64,000 nucleotides of DNA, from assembly GCA_903885375.1 (NCBI GenBank), contig CAISIK010000207.1, positions 1 to 64,000 on the forward strand, read 5' to 3'. Within the stretch, counting starts at the first letter, position 1, and each line of letters starts with the position of its first letter. This document shows positions 43,623 through 50,546 of this stretch, piece after piece. The translations under genes and the position numbers were made by a program. The DNA comes from an uncultured Pseudomonadota bacterium (lineage in GTDB: Bacteria > Myxococcota_A > UBA796 > SXON01). The notes under the pieces were generated by a model, which saw only the letters and a program-made list of their open reading frames with translations, did no database searches and had not been told where the DNA came from.

Positions 43623-44810
43623 ATGTTCGGCTCCCTCCTCCTCGGCCTCACGCTCACCACCCCGGCCCAGGCCGCGGATCAGGCGGATTTCCTCCCGGCG
43701 GCGCTGGTGGGCGATGGGGATGCCGTCGCGAAGAAGCGCGCGAAGTCCGGCGGCGGCTCGGCCGAGAAGGGCGAGTCCCGTTCGGGTCCGGGCCGCAAGC
43801 TCGACACCGAGCGGGATGGTGGCCGCAGCATCACCCGCTCGGGGAGCGATTCGGGCGAGGGCTCCGAGGAGCGGCGCAGCTCGCGCGAAGGTGGGTCCGA
43901 CCGCCACGAGTCCGCCGACCGCCGCGAATCCGCTGATCGGCACGAATCGGCCGACCGCCGCCGTTCGGGGGGGGAGCGCCGCGAGTCGGCCGACACGAGC
44001 GCATCCAGCCGCCATCGTTCCAGCCGTCACGAGACCCGCAGCCACGTGCGCGCGGGTCACCACGAACCCGCCTACCGCGCGGCCGCCCGTCACCGCGCTG
44101 CGTCGCACGCGTCGCACGCGGCCGCCGCGCACCACGCCGCCTGGGTCTCCCGCCACTCCTACCACCGCTGGTATTCGCCGTGGCGCGCCGGCTACGCCCA
44201 CCACTGGTACCACGGCGTCTTCGTGTACGGCCCCCGCGTGGTGGTCGTGGATGGCGGTGGCGGTGGCGGCGGCGGGGGCCGCTCCGAGAGCCGCGCCCAG
44301 GGCCCGAAGCGCGAGGTGAACCGCGAGGGCGAGTTCTCCCTCGGCGTGCACGGCGGCAGCTACCTCTCCAGCTTCGGCCCCGGCGAGGGTTACGGCGATG
44401 CCGGCCTCGGGCTCAGCCTGCGCTACCGCCCGATCGAGTCCCTCGGGTTCGAGGCGGCCTGGACCTACCACGATGCGTCCTGGTCGTCCGACACCTCGCG
44501 CATCCAGCAGCCCCTGCAGGTGAGCGCCCAGGTCTTCGCGTTCCCCTGGTCTCGCGTGAGCCCCTACGTGCTCGCCGGTGTCACCATGAACGACCGCAAC
44601 CTCGATCAGCCGCTCGCCCGCGAGCCCGACCTCCAGACGGAGGACACTCTCTGGGGCCCCCACGCCGGCGTGGGCATCGAGTTCGCCCTCGGCAAGTCCG
44701 TGGGCCTGGACTTCGACGCCCGGTTTATCGGCTACGTGAACAAGACTCCGGAAGACCCGAGCGCCGCCGGCGCCCTCCAGGGCAACATGGGCCTGAACTT
44801 CTACTTCTAG
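43623..44810 (+). CDS. Outer-membrane beta-barrel protein with charged repeat linker
   Basis: The 395-residue protein has a signal peptide (MFGSLLLGLTLTTPAQA), a long hydrophilic region and a C-terminal barrel. The hydrophilic part contains a Ser/Arg/Asp/His repeat built on HESADRRESAD (about residues 95-130) and then His/Ala-rich text. The barrel begins near residue 240 (REGEFSLGVHGGSYLSSFGP), continues as amphipathic strands (LRYRPIESLGFEAAWTYHD) and ends NMGLNFYF with the terminal Phe of outer-membrane proteins. ATG 43575 upstream would hide the signal peptide, so ATG 43623 is preferred. The linker may bind metal or a surface polymer. Four bases separate its stop from that of the opposite gene. 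Confidence 0.78.
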   Translation: MFGSLLLGLTLTTPAQAADQADFLPAALVGDGDAVAKKRAKSGGGSAEKGESRSGPGRKLDTERDGGRSITRSGSDSGEGSEERRSSREGGSDRHESADRRESADRHESADRRRSGGERRESADTSASSRHRSSRHETRSHVRAGHHEPAYRAAARHRAASHASHAAAAHHAAWVSRHSYHRWYSPWRAGYAHHWYHGVFVYGPRVVVVDGGGGGGGGGRSESRAQGPKREVNREGEFSLGVHGGSYLSSFGPGEGYGDAGLGLSLRYRPIESLGFEAAWTYHDASWSSDTSRIQQPLQVSAQVFAFPWSRVSPYVLAGVTMNDRNLDQPLAREPDLQTEDTLWGPHAGVGIEFALGKSVGLDFDARFIGYVNKTPEDPSAAGALQGNMGLNFYF

Positions 44811-44814
44811 GCGC

Positions 44815-45303
44815 TCAGAGCAGCTTGCGGAGGCGGACCACCGACTCCTGACAGCCCGGGTACATCGGCGGGACCTTGCCGCTCTCGGGCACCCCGAGGG
44901 AGAGCGTGGAAGCGTCGGCCACGCTCATGCCCCGGGCGCAGGCGAGCGCTACGAAGCGGTCCACCCCCGGGTTGCCGGAGAGGGTAATGGTGACCGGCAG
45001 CGTGGATTCCCCCTTCGCCACGGGCGCAGCGTCGGTGCCCGTGGCCGGAAAGACCGGCGTGACCTCACCGTTGGTGTTCACTTCCACGACGACGACCGGC
45101 GCAGCTTCCGGCAGCGACACGGTGAAAGAAAGCTGGTCGCCGATCTGGGCCGAGGCGCTGTCGAGCAGCACCTCTGGTGCGCCCCCGCGGTCGCGCGACA
45201 CGCCCAGTCGGAAGGTCGTCGGCAGGACGGGGCCATCGGGCTTCTCCTCGTCTTCGGGACCGCCCAGCGCGGCCACGGCGATCAGCGCCACCGCTCCGAC
45301 CAC
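44815..45303 (-). CDS. Membrane and periplasmic half of a TAG-split anti-sigma factor
   Basis: This reading shares its frame with the anti-sigma gene just upstream; a single TAG at 45355-45357 separates them. The first codons after that TAG (SDDQAQAWKRHVPTGLL) look coding and lead into the helix LLVVGAVALIAVAALGG. A 130-residue extracytoplasmic part follows with a DUF4384-like strand set (QLSFTVSLPEAAPVVVVEVNTNGEVTPVFPA). No ATG, GTG or TTG lies between the TAG and GTG 45303, so an independent start would cut off the positive stretch and part of the helix. It is best read as the C-terminal half of one interrupted anti-sigma protein; as an independent gene it would give 162 residues. Confidence 0.75.
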   Translation of the reverse strand: MVGAVALIAVAALGGPEDEEKPDGPVLPTTFRLGVSRDRGGAPEVLLDSASAQIGDQLSFTVSLPEAAPVVVVEVNTNGEVTPVFPATGTDAAPVAKGESTLPVTITLSGNPGVDRFVALACARGMSVADASTLSLGVPESGKVPPMYPGCQESVVRLRKLL

Positions 45304-45354
45304 GAGGAGGCCGGTGGGAACGTGACGCTTCCAGGCCTGCGCTTGGTCGTCGCT

Positions 45355-45807
45355 CTAGGCCTCCCGGGTGCGGCCCCGGGCCGGTTCGGAGGGGGCCTTC
45401 GGGGCCTCCCACCGCTGGCGCCGCCGCGCGGAGTCCACATCGAGGTTGATGGGGGCCGACGGCTCCGGGTCCGCGGCCAGCGGCGCTGGCGGCGCGGCCA
45501 CGGGCGTCGGCGGGAGTTCCGGCGCCGCTTCGGACACGGGTGGGGCCGGGGAGGCTCGGACGGCGGCGGCCGGACGGGCAGCTCTTGGGGGAGCTGGCGG
45601 GCGAGGCGGCTCGGGCGTGGGGGCTGCGCGCGCGGGGAGCGGCGCCCGGTAGTCCTCGCGACCCCGGTCCAGACGCCTCCGGCAGTCGATGCAGTCGGCC
45701 GCATGCGACTCGACCTGCTCGCGGAGGCTGCGGTCGAGGTCGTCGCGGATCAGCGCATCGATGTCGACATCGAGCAGGTGGCCATCCCGGGCGAGGCGGA
45801 ACGTCAC
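45355..45807 (-). CDS. Anti-sigma factor, zinc-finger half (ends at in-frame TAG)
   Basis: The 150-residue product has a short zinc-binding anti-sigma motif, His then CxxC (ESHAADCIDCRRRL, about residues 31-44), as in zf-HC2 proteins that hold an ECF sigma factor. A Pro/Ala-rich linker and a charged end (SARRRQRWEAPKAPSEPARGRTREA) follow. The TAG falls just where a membrane helix would be expected, and the helix and periplasmic domain continue in the same frame after it. GTG 45807 overlaps the sigma factor stop by 4 bases, so sigma and anti-sigma are coupled. Either a nonsense mutation, read-through or a sequence error explains the stop. Without the helix the protein would be soluble and cut off from envelope signals. 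Confidence 0.82.
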   Translation of the reverse strand: MTFRLARDGHLLDVDIDALIRDDLDRSLREQVESHAADCIDCRRRLDRGREDYRAPLPARAAPTPEPPRPPAPPRAARPAAAVRASPAPPVSEAAPELPPTPVAAPPAPLAADPEPSAPINLDVDSARRRQRWEAPKAPSEPARGRTREA

Positions 45808-46232
45808 GCGCGCACCTGCTTTGCACGGGCGTGCAGTTGGTCGACCACCCAGCTTCGGGGCTCGTTGATCAGCTCGGCGATCTGGCCCGCGCTCATCCCG
45901 TCCACCTCCGCGTAGATCAGGAGCTCCAGCATCTGGGGGGTCAGGTCCCGCCAGGAGCGGGTGAGCTGCTGGTAGCCCGGCGTGGAGCTGGCGTTGGCCT
46001 GCTCGGCCCAGGACCCGGGGGGTGGCGCCACGAGGAGCGCGCTCCGGCGGCCTTCGCGGAGGTTCTTCATGCAGTAGCGGGTGGCCAACGCCCAGACGCT
46101 GTCGCACGTGGCGGAGTCCTGCGGCGGGGTCCGCTTGAAGAACTCCAGCAGCAGCTCGTCCGGTCGCTCATCGAAGGCGTAGAAGTTACGGATGCGGCGG
46201 CGGACGAGCGGACCGAAGCGGGCGAAGTCCAT
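45804..46232 (-). CDS. ECF-type RNA polymerase sigma factor
   Basis: The 142-residue protein is short for an ECF sigma (usual length about 170-200). Its N-terminal half fits a reduced sigma-2 region (the helix around SATCDSVWALATRYCMKNLREGRRSA). The C-terminal half is sigma-4, with LTPQMLELLIYAEVDGMSAGQIAELINEPRSWVVDQLHARAKQVRA giving the helix-turn-helix. It should direct RNA polymerase to a small regulon when released by its anti-sigma partner. The pilin gene ends two bases before the ATG (46232) on the same strand, so the three genes form an operon. Its target promoters cannot be named from sequence. Confidence 0.85.
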   Translation of the reverse strand: MDFARFGPLVRRRIRNFYAFDERPDELLLEFFKRTPPQDSATCDSVWALATRYCMKNLREGRRSALLVAPPPGSWAEQANASSTPGYQQLTRSWRDLTPQMLELLIYAEVDGMSAGQIAELINEPRSWVVDQLHARAKQVRA

Positions 46233-46234
46233 GC

Positions 46235-46681
46235 TCAGAACACCCAGTCGGAACCCGGCGCGATCGTCTCGCTGGTCCTGAAGCTCGCCGTCAGCTCGAA
46301 GATGACGTCGTCGTCATCGAGGTCGGAGTGTCCTTCAACGATGAAGTCCGTCGAGGTGGCTCCCGTCACCTGGTAGTTGCCGCGCACCCACCCGTCGGGC
46401 GCCCACCCCATCTCGGTGAACTGCCGCGCCGCGGTCGTATCCCAGGGTACCTGCAGCTTGTCGAGATCGGCATCGCCCCGGGGCATCAGCGGCGCGTCCA
46501 CGAAAATGTCGTAGGTGATCCCGTAAGCAAGCTCCGCCATCTTGATGGAGGAGACGGTGCCGGGGATTTCCGCGCGCTTCGCGCGGTACTGCGCGGAGAG
46601 GTAGTTGGGGACGGCGATGGCGGCCAGGATGCCGATGATCGCGACCACGATCATCAGCTCCACGAGGGAAAAGGCACGCAC
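46235..46681 (-). CDS. Type IV pilin-like protein
   Basis: The 148-residue protein has the class III leader and hydrophobic helix AFSLVELMIVVAIIGILAAIAVPNYL. Processing would occur before Phe, with Glu at +5, so it enters the type IV pilus or type II secretion path after prepilin peptidase. The residue before the cut is Ala instead of Gly, which some minor pilins have. The mature part has beta strands and an acidic stretch (HSDLDDDDVIFELT). GTG 46681 gives a three-residue leader; a GTG at 46753 would give a longer one. It leads the operon with the sigma and anti-sigma factors, which may couple pilin presence or surface contact to gene control. Confidence 0.85.
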   Translation of the reverse strand: MRAFSLVELMIVVAIIGILAAIAVPNYLSAQYRAKRAEIPGTVSSIKMAELAYGITYDIFVDAPLMPRGDADLDKLQVPWDTTAARQFTEMGWAPDGWVRGNYQVTGATSTDFIVEGHSDLDDDDVIFELTASFRTSETIAPGSDWVF

Positions 46682-46855
46682 GCTTGGCAGGGACGGACCC
46701 AGGAGGCGGAACCATCCAACGAAAACGCGAATCGCGCGAACGTACCTCGGCACTCTCGCCTTCGCACCCTGAGTCGCTTTGTCGCACTTCCCGTTGCCAC
46801 ATGCGGCCGGCAGCGTTGCTCGCCTGCTCGGATCGTGGGACTCTCGGACCGCCCC

Positions 46856-48337
46856 ATGCCCGACAGCCTCAGCGAACACCTGAAAGATACCCATGCGGAG
46901 CTGCTGATCCGACAGGCGGCCGAGGCGTTGGAGCTCGCAGGCGATGCGCGGTTGGATCCGGACCTCGGCCATGCGCTGGGGGGCATGCTGCAGCGCATCG
47001 CCGATGCCGCACGTTCGCTGCGCATCGCGAGCGTGGAGCGCTCGGCGAGCGCGGCGCTCGAAACGCTGGACCGCGGCGCGGATGCCGTCGAGGCCATCGG
47101 CGAGGTGCTGGCCCAATGCCAGGCGCTCGATGGGGTTGCGCCTGCCCTTCGCCCCGTCTTCGTGGTGGCTCCTACGGCCGATGGGCGTGCCCGGCTGCGT
47201 GGCCAGGCCGATCTCATCGGCGCCAATGTAGAAATCTTCGAGTCCGCGGCCGATGCCATCTGGCGCTCGCACTTCGAACCGCCGTCGGCGTTCGTGCTCC
47301 CCGCTGGCGGCGTGAAGGCCGCGGTCAGCACCGGGATCGACGTGCGGCGGGTGCCCGTCTACGTGTACGGGCCGGACACTTCGCTGCCGGAGCGGCTGGC
47401 CGCCGCCTCGGAGGGGGCCGCCGGCTACCTGCCCTCCCCGCTCGATCTGGTCGATGCCCTCCCCCGCATGCGGTACCGCCTCCCGGCCGAACAGGTCGAT
47501 GTGTGGCAGGTCCTGTACGTCGATCAGAGCCGCGCCGATTCGGCGGCGTTCGAGATGGTGGTGGAGTGTCAGGACATCCGGGTGTTTTGCATCGATGATG
47601 GCGCCGATCTGCTCTCCGCCGTGGAAAAGCACGCTCCCGACGTGGTGCTCATCGCGCCCGAAGTGGGGCAGCACCGCCCGGCCGATCTGGCCGATGCGCT
47701 GAAGGGCCACCATCGTTGGGGGCACATCCCGGTGGTGCTCGTAGTGGATGGGGTGAACTCCGAGCTGGCGGGGTTGTTCTCGAGCGCGGCGGCGGTCATG
47801 CGCCGTGACCTCGACCACGACATGTTCACCCTACGCACGCGCATCCGGGGCATCCTGCAGCGCTCCCGGAGCGACCGGCGCCTCCACGCCTTCGACCTCT
47901 CCACCGGCGTGCTCGGCCGCGCCGCGCTGCTCCGCGCGGCCGATCGGGAGATCGGCGCCGCCCGGCAGTCCGGATCGCAGCTGGCCGTGGCGCGCATCGA
48001 GATCAGCGAGCCGGGTCAGCTCCGCGCCGCGTTCGGCCGGGGCACGGTGGAGCGCGCGCTCGAAGTGCTCGCCCGCGCCATGCGGCAGACCTTGCGCGAG
48101 GCCGACATCGTGGGCCGGCTCGGCGCCAACGGGCTCGTCGCGTTGATCCCGGCCTGCTCGATGGAGTCGGCGGCCAACCAGGCCGCCGCGGTCCGCAAGC
48201 GGTTCACCTGGATGGCCAGTCAGGATCACGCCCTGAGGCGAGCCAGCCTCTCCATCGGCGTGGCGGACACCGTGGAGGGCATCGACGATGTGCTCCTCCG
48301 CGCCGACCGCAACCTGCTCCGGGCGCGCGGGCGCTGA
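46856..48337 (+). CDS. Degenerate GGDEF protein with pseudo-receiver domain
   Basis: The 493-residue cytoplasmic protein has an N-terminal helical part (about residues 1-85) and one or two receiver-like folds: FVVAPTADGRARLRGQADLI near residue 100, and WQVLYVDQSRADSAAFEMVV with PDVVLIAPEVGQHRPA near residues 215-270. The C-terminal domain has GGDEF architecture (VLGRAALLRAADREIGAARQSGSQLAVARIEI, then EADIVGRLGANGLVALIPA). The signature reads LGANGL instead of GGDEF, so it should not make c-di-GMP and may bind a nucleotide or a partner. Asp for phosphorylation is not in the usual receiver position. It is divergent from the pilin-sigma operon and convergent with minCDE. Confidence 0.82.
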   Translation: MPDSLSEHLKDTHAELLIRQAAEALELAGDARLDPDLGHALGGMLQRIADAARSLRIASVERSASAALETLDRGADAVEAIGEVLAQCQALDGVAPALRPVFVVAPTADGRARLRGQADLIGANVEIFESAADAIWRSHFEPPSAFVLPAGGVKAAVSTGIDVRRVPVYVYGPDTSLPERLAAASEGAAGYLPSPLDLVDALPRMRYRLPAEQVDVWQVLYVDQSRADSAAFEMVVECQDIRVFCIDDGADLLSAVEKHAPDVVLIAPEVGQHRPADLADALKGHHRWGHIPVVLVVDGVNSELAGLFSSAAAVMRRDLDHDMFTLRTRIRGILQRSRSDRRLHAFDLSTGVLGRAALLRAADREIGAARQSGSQLAVARIEISEPGQLRAAFGRGTVERALEVLARAMRQTLREADIVGRLGANGLVALIPACSMESAANQAAAVRKRFTWMASQDHALRRASLSIGVADTVEGIDDVLLRADRNLLRARGR

Positions 48338-48361
48338 GCGGCGCGCGGCAACGCCGCGACG

Positions 48362-48385
48362 CGAGGTCCGGCATGGCCGGCCTCG
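48362..48385. terminator. Hairpin between convergent gene ends
   Basis: CGAGGTCCGG pairs with CCGGCCTCG (one bulged T) around a short loop. It lies between the stops of the GGDEF-like gene and minE and probably ends transcription from both sides. A T run is not seen. Confidence 0.5.
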
Positions 48386-48415
48386 TGACAGCAGCGGGTG
48401 CCGCGCCCCCCAGCC

Positions 48416-48694
48416 TCAGGCCGGTACGGCGCCGCGCGCGGTCACCCGGCGAACCGGAACCGAGCTCGTGAGCCGGACCTGATCGTGGGCGCGTTCGAGG
48501 CGGATGTCCACCTTCTCGCGGTCCACTTCGGCGTAGCGGGCGATCACCTCGAGGATTTCGGCGCGCATCGCGTCGAGCTGGCTCGGGGTGAGGTCGACCT
48601 GGTCGTGCACGAGCAGCACCTTCAGGCGCGCCTTGGCATCGTCCTTGGATCCCGTACGGGGGGCTCCGAAGAGCCGATCGAAGAAGTTGCTCAT
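48416..48694 (-). CDS. minE: Cell division topological specificity factor
   Basis: The 92-residue protein is a normal MinE. The N-terminal membrane-contact segment is MSNFFDRLFG, the MinD-contact helix lies around ARLKVLLVHDQ, and the dimer domain follows (MRAEILEVIARYAEVDREKVDIRLER). It displaces MinC/MinD from mid-cell by stimulating the MinD ATPase. ATG 48694 overlaps the minD stop by 4 bases and has GGAGGTG upstream. Confidence 0.96.
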   Translation of the reverse strand: MSNFFDRLFGAPRTGSKDDAKARLKVLLVHDQVDLTPSQLDAMRAEILEVIARYAEVDREKVDIRLERAHDQVRLTSSVPVRRVTARGAVPA

Positions 48695-49509
48695 CCCGCC
48701 ACCTCCCGGCCCTCGGCGAGGCCCATCCAGCGCTTCATGGTCGACCACCAGTTGTCGGGCTCCTCGAGCGCGACGAAGGGAACATCCTGCTCGCCCGTGA
48801 TGCGGCGAGCCACGCGGCGGTACGCCTCGCCCACGATGCTCTTGTCATCGAAGGCGGCCGGCGAGCCGCGGTTGGCGCTCACGATGATGTCCTCGCTGTC
48901 CGGCACCATGCCCACGAGCGGGATGGCGAGGATTTCGAGCACGTCGTCCTTGTTCATCATGTCGCCGGCCTTCACCATCTTCGCGCGGAAGCGGTTGATG
49001 ATGAGCTGGGGCTCGGGGAGCTCGGCCGCTTCTACGAGGCCGATGATGCGGTCGGCGTCGCGCACGGAGCTCACTTCGGGCGTGACCACCACGATGGCCC
49101 GGTCGGCGCCGGCGATGGAGTTCTTGAAGCCCTGCTCGATGCCCGCGGGGCAGTCGATGAGCACGAAGTCGAACTCGGCCTTGAGGTCCGCCACCAGCTT
49201 CTTCATCTGGTCGGGGCTCACCGCGTTCTTGTCGCGCGTCTGGGCGGCCGGGAGGAGGAAGAGGTTCTCGGTGCGCTTGTCCCTGATGAGGGCCTGGCGC
49301 AGCCGGCACTCGCCTTCGATCACGTGCACAAGGTCGTACACGATGCGGTTTTCGAGGCCGAGGATGACGTCGAGGTTGCGGAGGCCGATGTCGGCGTCCA
49401 CGACCACGACCCGCTTGCCCAGGCGGGCCAGCGCGACGCCGAGGTTGGCGGTGGTCGTCGTCTTGCCGACGCCGCCCTTGCCGCTGGTGATGACGATGCA
49501 CTCGCTCAT
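48691..49509 (-). CDS. minD: Septum site-determining ATPase
   Basis: The 272-residue ATPase has the deviant Walker A with signature Lys (GKGGVGKTTTTANLG, residue about 10), the switch segment DADIGLRNLDV, and the C-terminal membrane-targeting helix (STMKRWMGL). It recruits MinC to the membrane near the poles. ATG 49509 has AAGGAG upstream, and the gene is in a coupled order minC-minD-minE with ATGA overlaps on both sides. Confidence 0.98.
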   Translation of the reverse strand: MSECIVITSGKGGVGKTTTTANLGVALARLGKRVVVVDADIGLRNLDVILGLENRIVYDLVHVIEGECRLRQALIRDKRTENLFLLPAAQTRDKNAVSPDQMKKLVADLKAEFDFVLIDCPAGIEQGFKNSIAGADRAIVVVTPEVSSVRDADRIIGLVEAAELPEPQLIINRFRAKMVKAGDMMNKDDVLEILAIPLVGMVPDSEDIIVSANRGSPAAFDDKSIVGEAYRRVARRITGEQDVPFVALEEPDNWWSTMKRWMGLAEGREVAG

Positions 49510-50399
49510 GCGTTCTCCTTCTGGTGCGGGAGTTTTCCGCGGTAGGTCTCGACGGCGATGTGCCCGTCGACGATGGTGGCAATTTCTGGGTTGAACAACT
49601 TGCCGGCCCTGTCGGGGTCCGCGCCGGGAACGACGCCGATCACCTTGCCGATGCGGAGCTGGGTGGGGCGGAGGTCGAAGGCGAGGATGACGGCGCGTTC
49701 ATCGCGCGTGCCGGCGTGGGCCATGCCCTTGAGCGCACCGAGAACCACGATGCTGCCGCCGGCGATCACCTGCGCACCCGGGTTCACGTCCCCGAAAATC
49801 TGCACGTCGCCCCCGAAGCGCACGCACGCGCCGCTGCGGAGCGTGTGGCTCAGCGTGAGGCAGCGCCCGCCGAGGTCCTCGTCGCCCTCCGCGTCGCCGG
49901 CGGGGCTCACGATGTCGGTGCTGCCCTCCTCGGTCTCGAAGTTCGGGCCCGCGCGGTCGGCATCCGCCGCGAAGAGCGCGGGGCTGGTGGCGTCGTCCTC
50001 GATGAGGGTGACCGCGGTGGACTGGGGCAGCGCCGCCTCCGCCGGATCGGGCGGCGCGTGGCTTCCGATGGTGAGCTTCAGCTTGAGCTCGCGCTCGGCC
50101 ATGCGCTGGAGCGCGACGTTCTCGCACTGGAGACCCACGATCTCGATGTCGAACTCGTCCTTGCTCAGGTGGACGATCCGGCGGATCTCCATCAGGTCGA
50201 GGTCGCGGCCGCCGAGGTCGAGCCGCACCCGAGCGCCCTTGAAGCGGCCGGGCGACTCCTGGAACAGGTCGCGGAGCGCGATTCGCAGCACATCGAAGCG
50301 CATCGCGGGGGGCAGCGTGAGTACGAGGAGACCACCCGGAGCGCCCCGGAGCTGCAACACAGACGGGGAAACCGTGCGGAGGAGGGCGGGTTCGGACAT
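49506..50399 (-). CDS. minC: Septum site-determining protein MinC
   Basis: The 297-residue protein has a shortened N-terminal FtsZ-contact domain (about residues 10-120) and a C-terminal beta-helix domain with the family stretch TLSHTLRSGACVRFGGDVQIFGDVNPGAQVIAGGSIVVLGALKGMAHAG. It prevents FtsZ ring formation away from mid-cell. An acidic insert (about residues 120-180) separates the domains. Its ATG lies next to a divergent region with a perfect 9-bp inverted repeat before the sulfatase-like gene. Confidence 0.94.
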   Translation of the reverse strand: MSEPALLRTVSPSVLQLRGAPGGLLVLTLPPAMRFDVLRIALRDLFQESPGRFKGARVRLDLGGRDLDLMEIRRIVHLSKDEFDIEIVGLQCENVALQRMAERELKLKLTIGSHAPPDPAEAALPQSTAVTLIEDDATSPALFAADADRAGPNFETEEGSTDIVSPAGDAEGDEDLGGRCLTLSHTLRSGACVRFGGDVQIFGDVNPGAQVIAGGSIVVLGALKGMAHAGTRDERAVILAFDLRPTQLRIGKVIGVVPGADPDRAGKLFNPEIATIVDGHIAVETYRGKLPHQKENA

Positions 50400-50510
50400 G
50401 GCAGCTGGGGGGAGGGGAGGTGGGGCCGGCCGGGGAGGCCGGAGGTGCGGAGGTGACGCCGCGGAGGGTGACTCAGAGTACCACGTTGCACCCACACGAT
50501 GCAAGATTCT

Positions 50511-50540
50511 CTCTTGACACGACAATGCTTTTGTCAAGAG
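50511..50540. promoter_or_regulatory. Perfect 9-bp inverted repeat (CTCTTGACA / TGTCAAGAG)
   Basis: The two arms are separated by 12 bases and each contains TTGACA, once per strand, in the A/T-richest part of the divergent region between minC and the sulfatase-like gene. A regulator dimer could bind here. No convincing -10 hexamer at 16-18 bases was found for either strand. Confidence 0.55.
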
Positions 50541-50546
50541 TTGCCG

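Noticed and set aside
41496..44663. Minus-strand open frame of about 1050 codons over the Gld-type operon
   Set aside because: It crosses three certain genes with coupled starts and has only shadow-like composition.
50514..50542. Sigma-70 promoter from TTGACA on the plus strand
   Set aside because: No -10 hexamer at 16-18 bases; TTGACA belongs to the palindrome.
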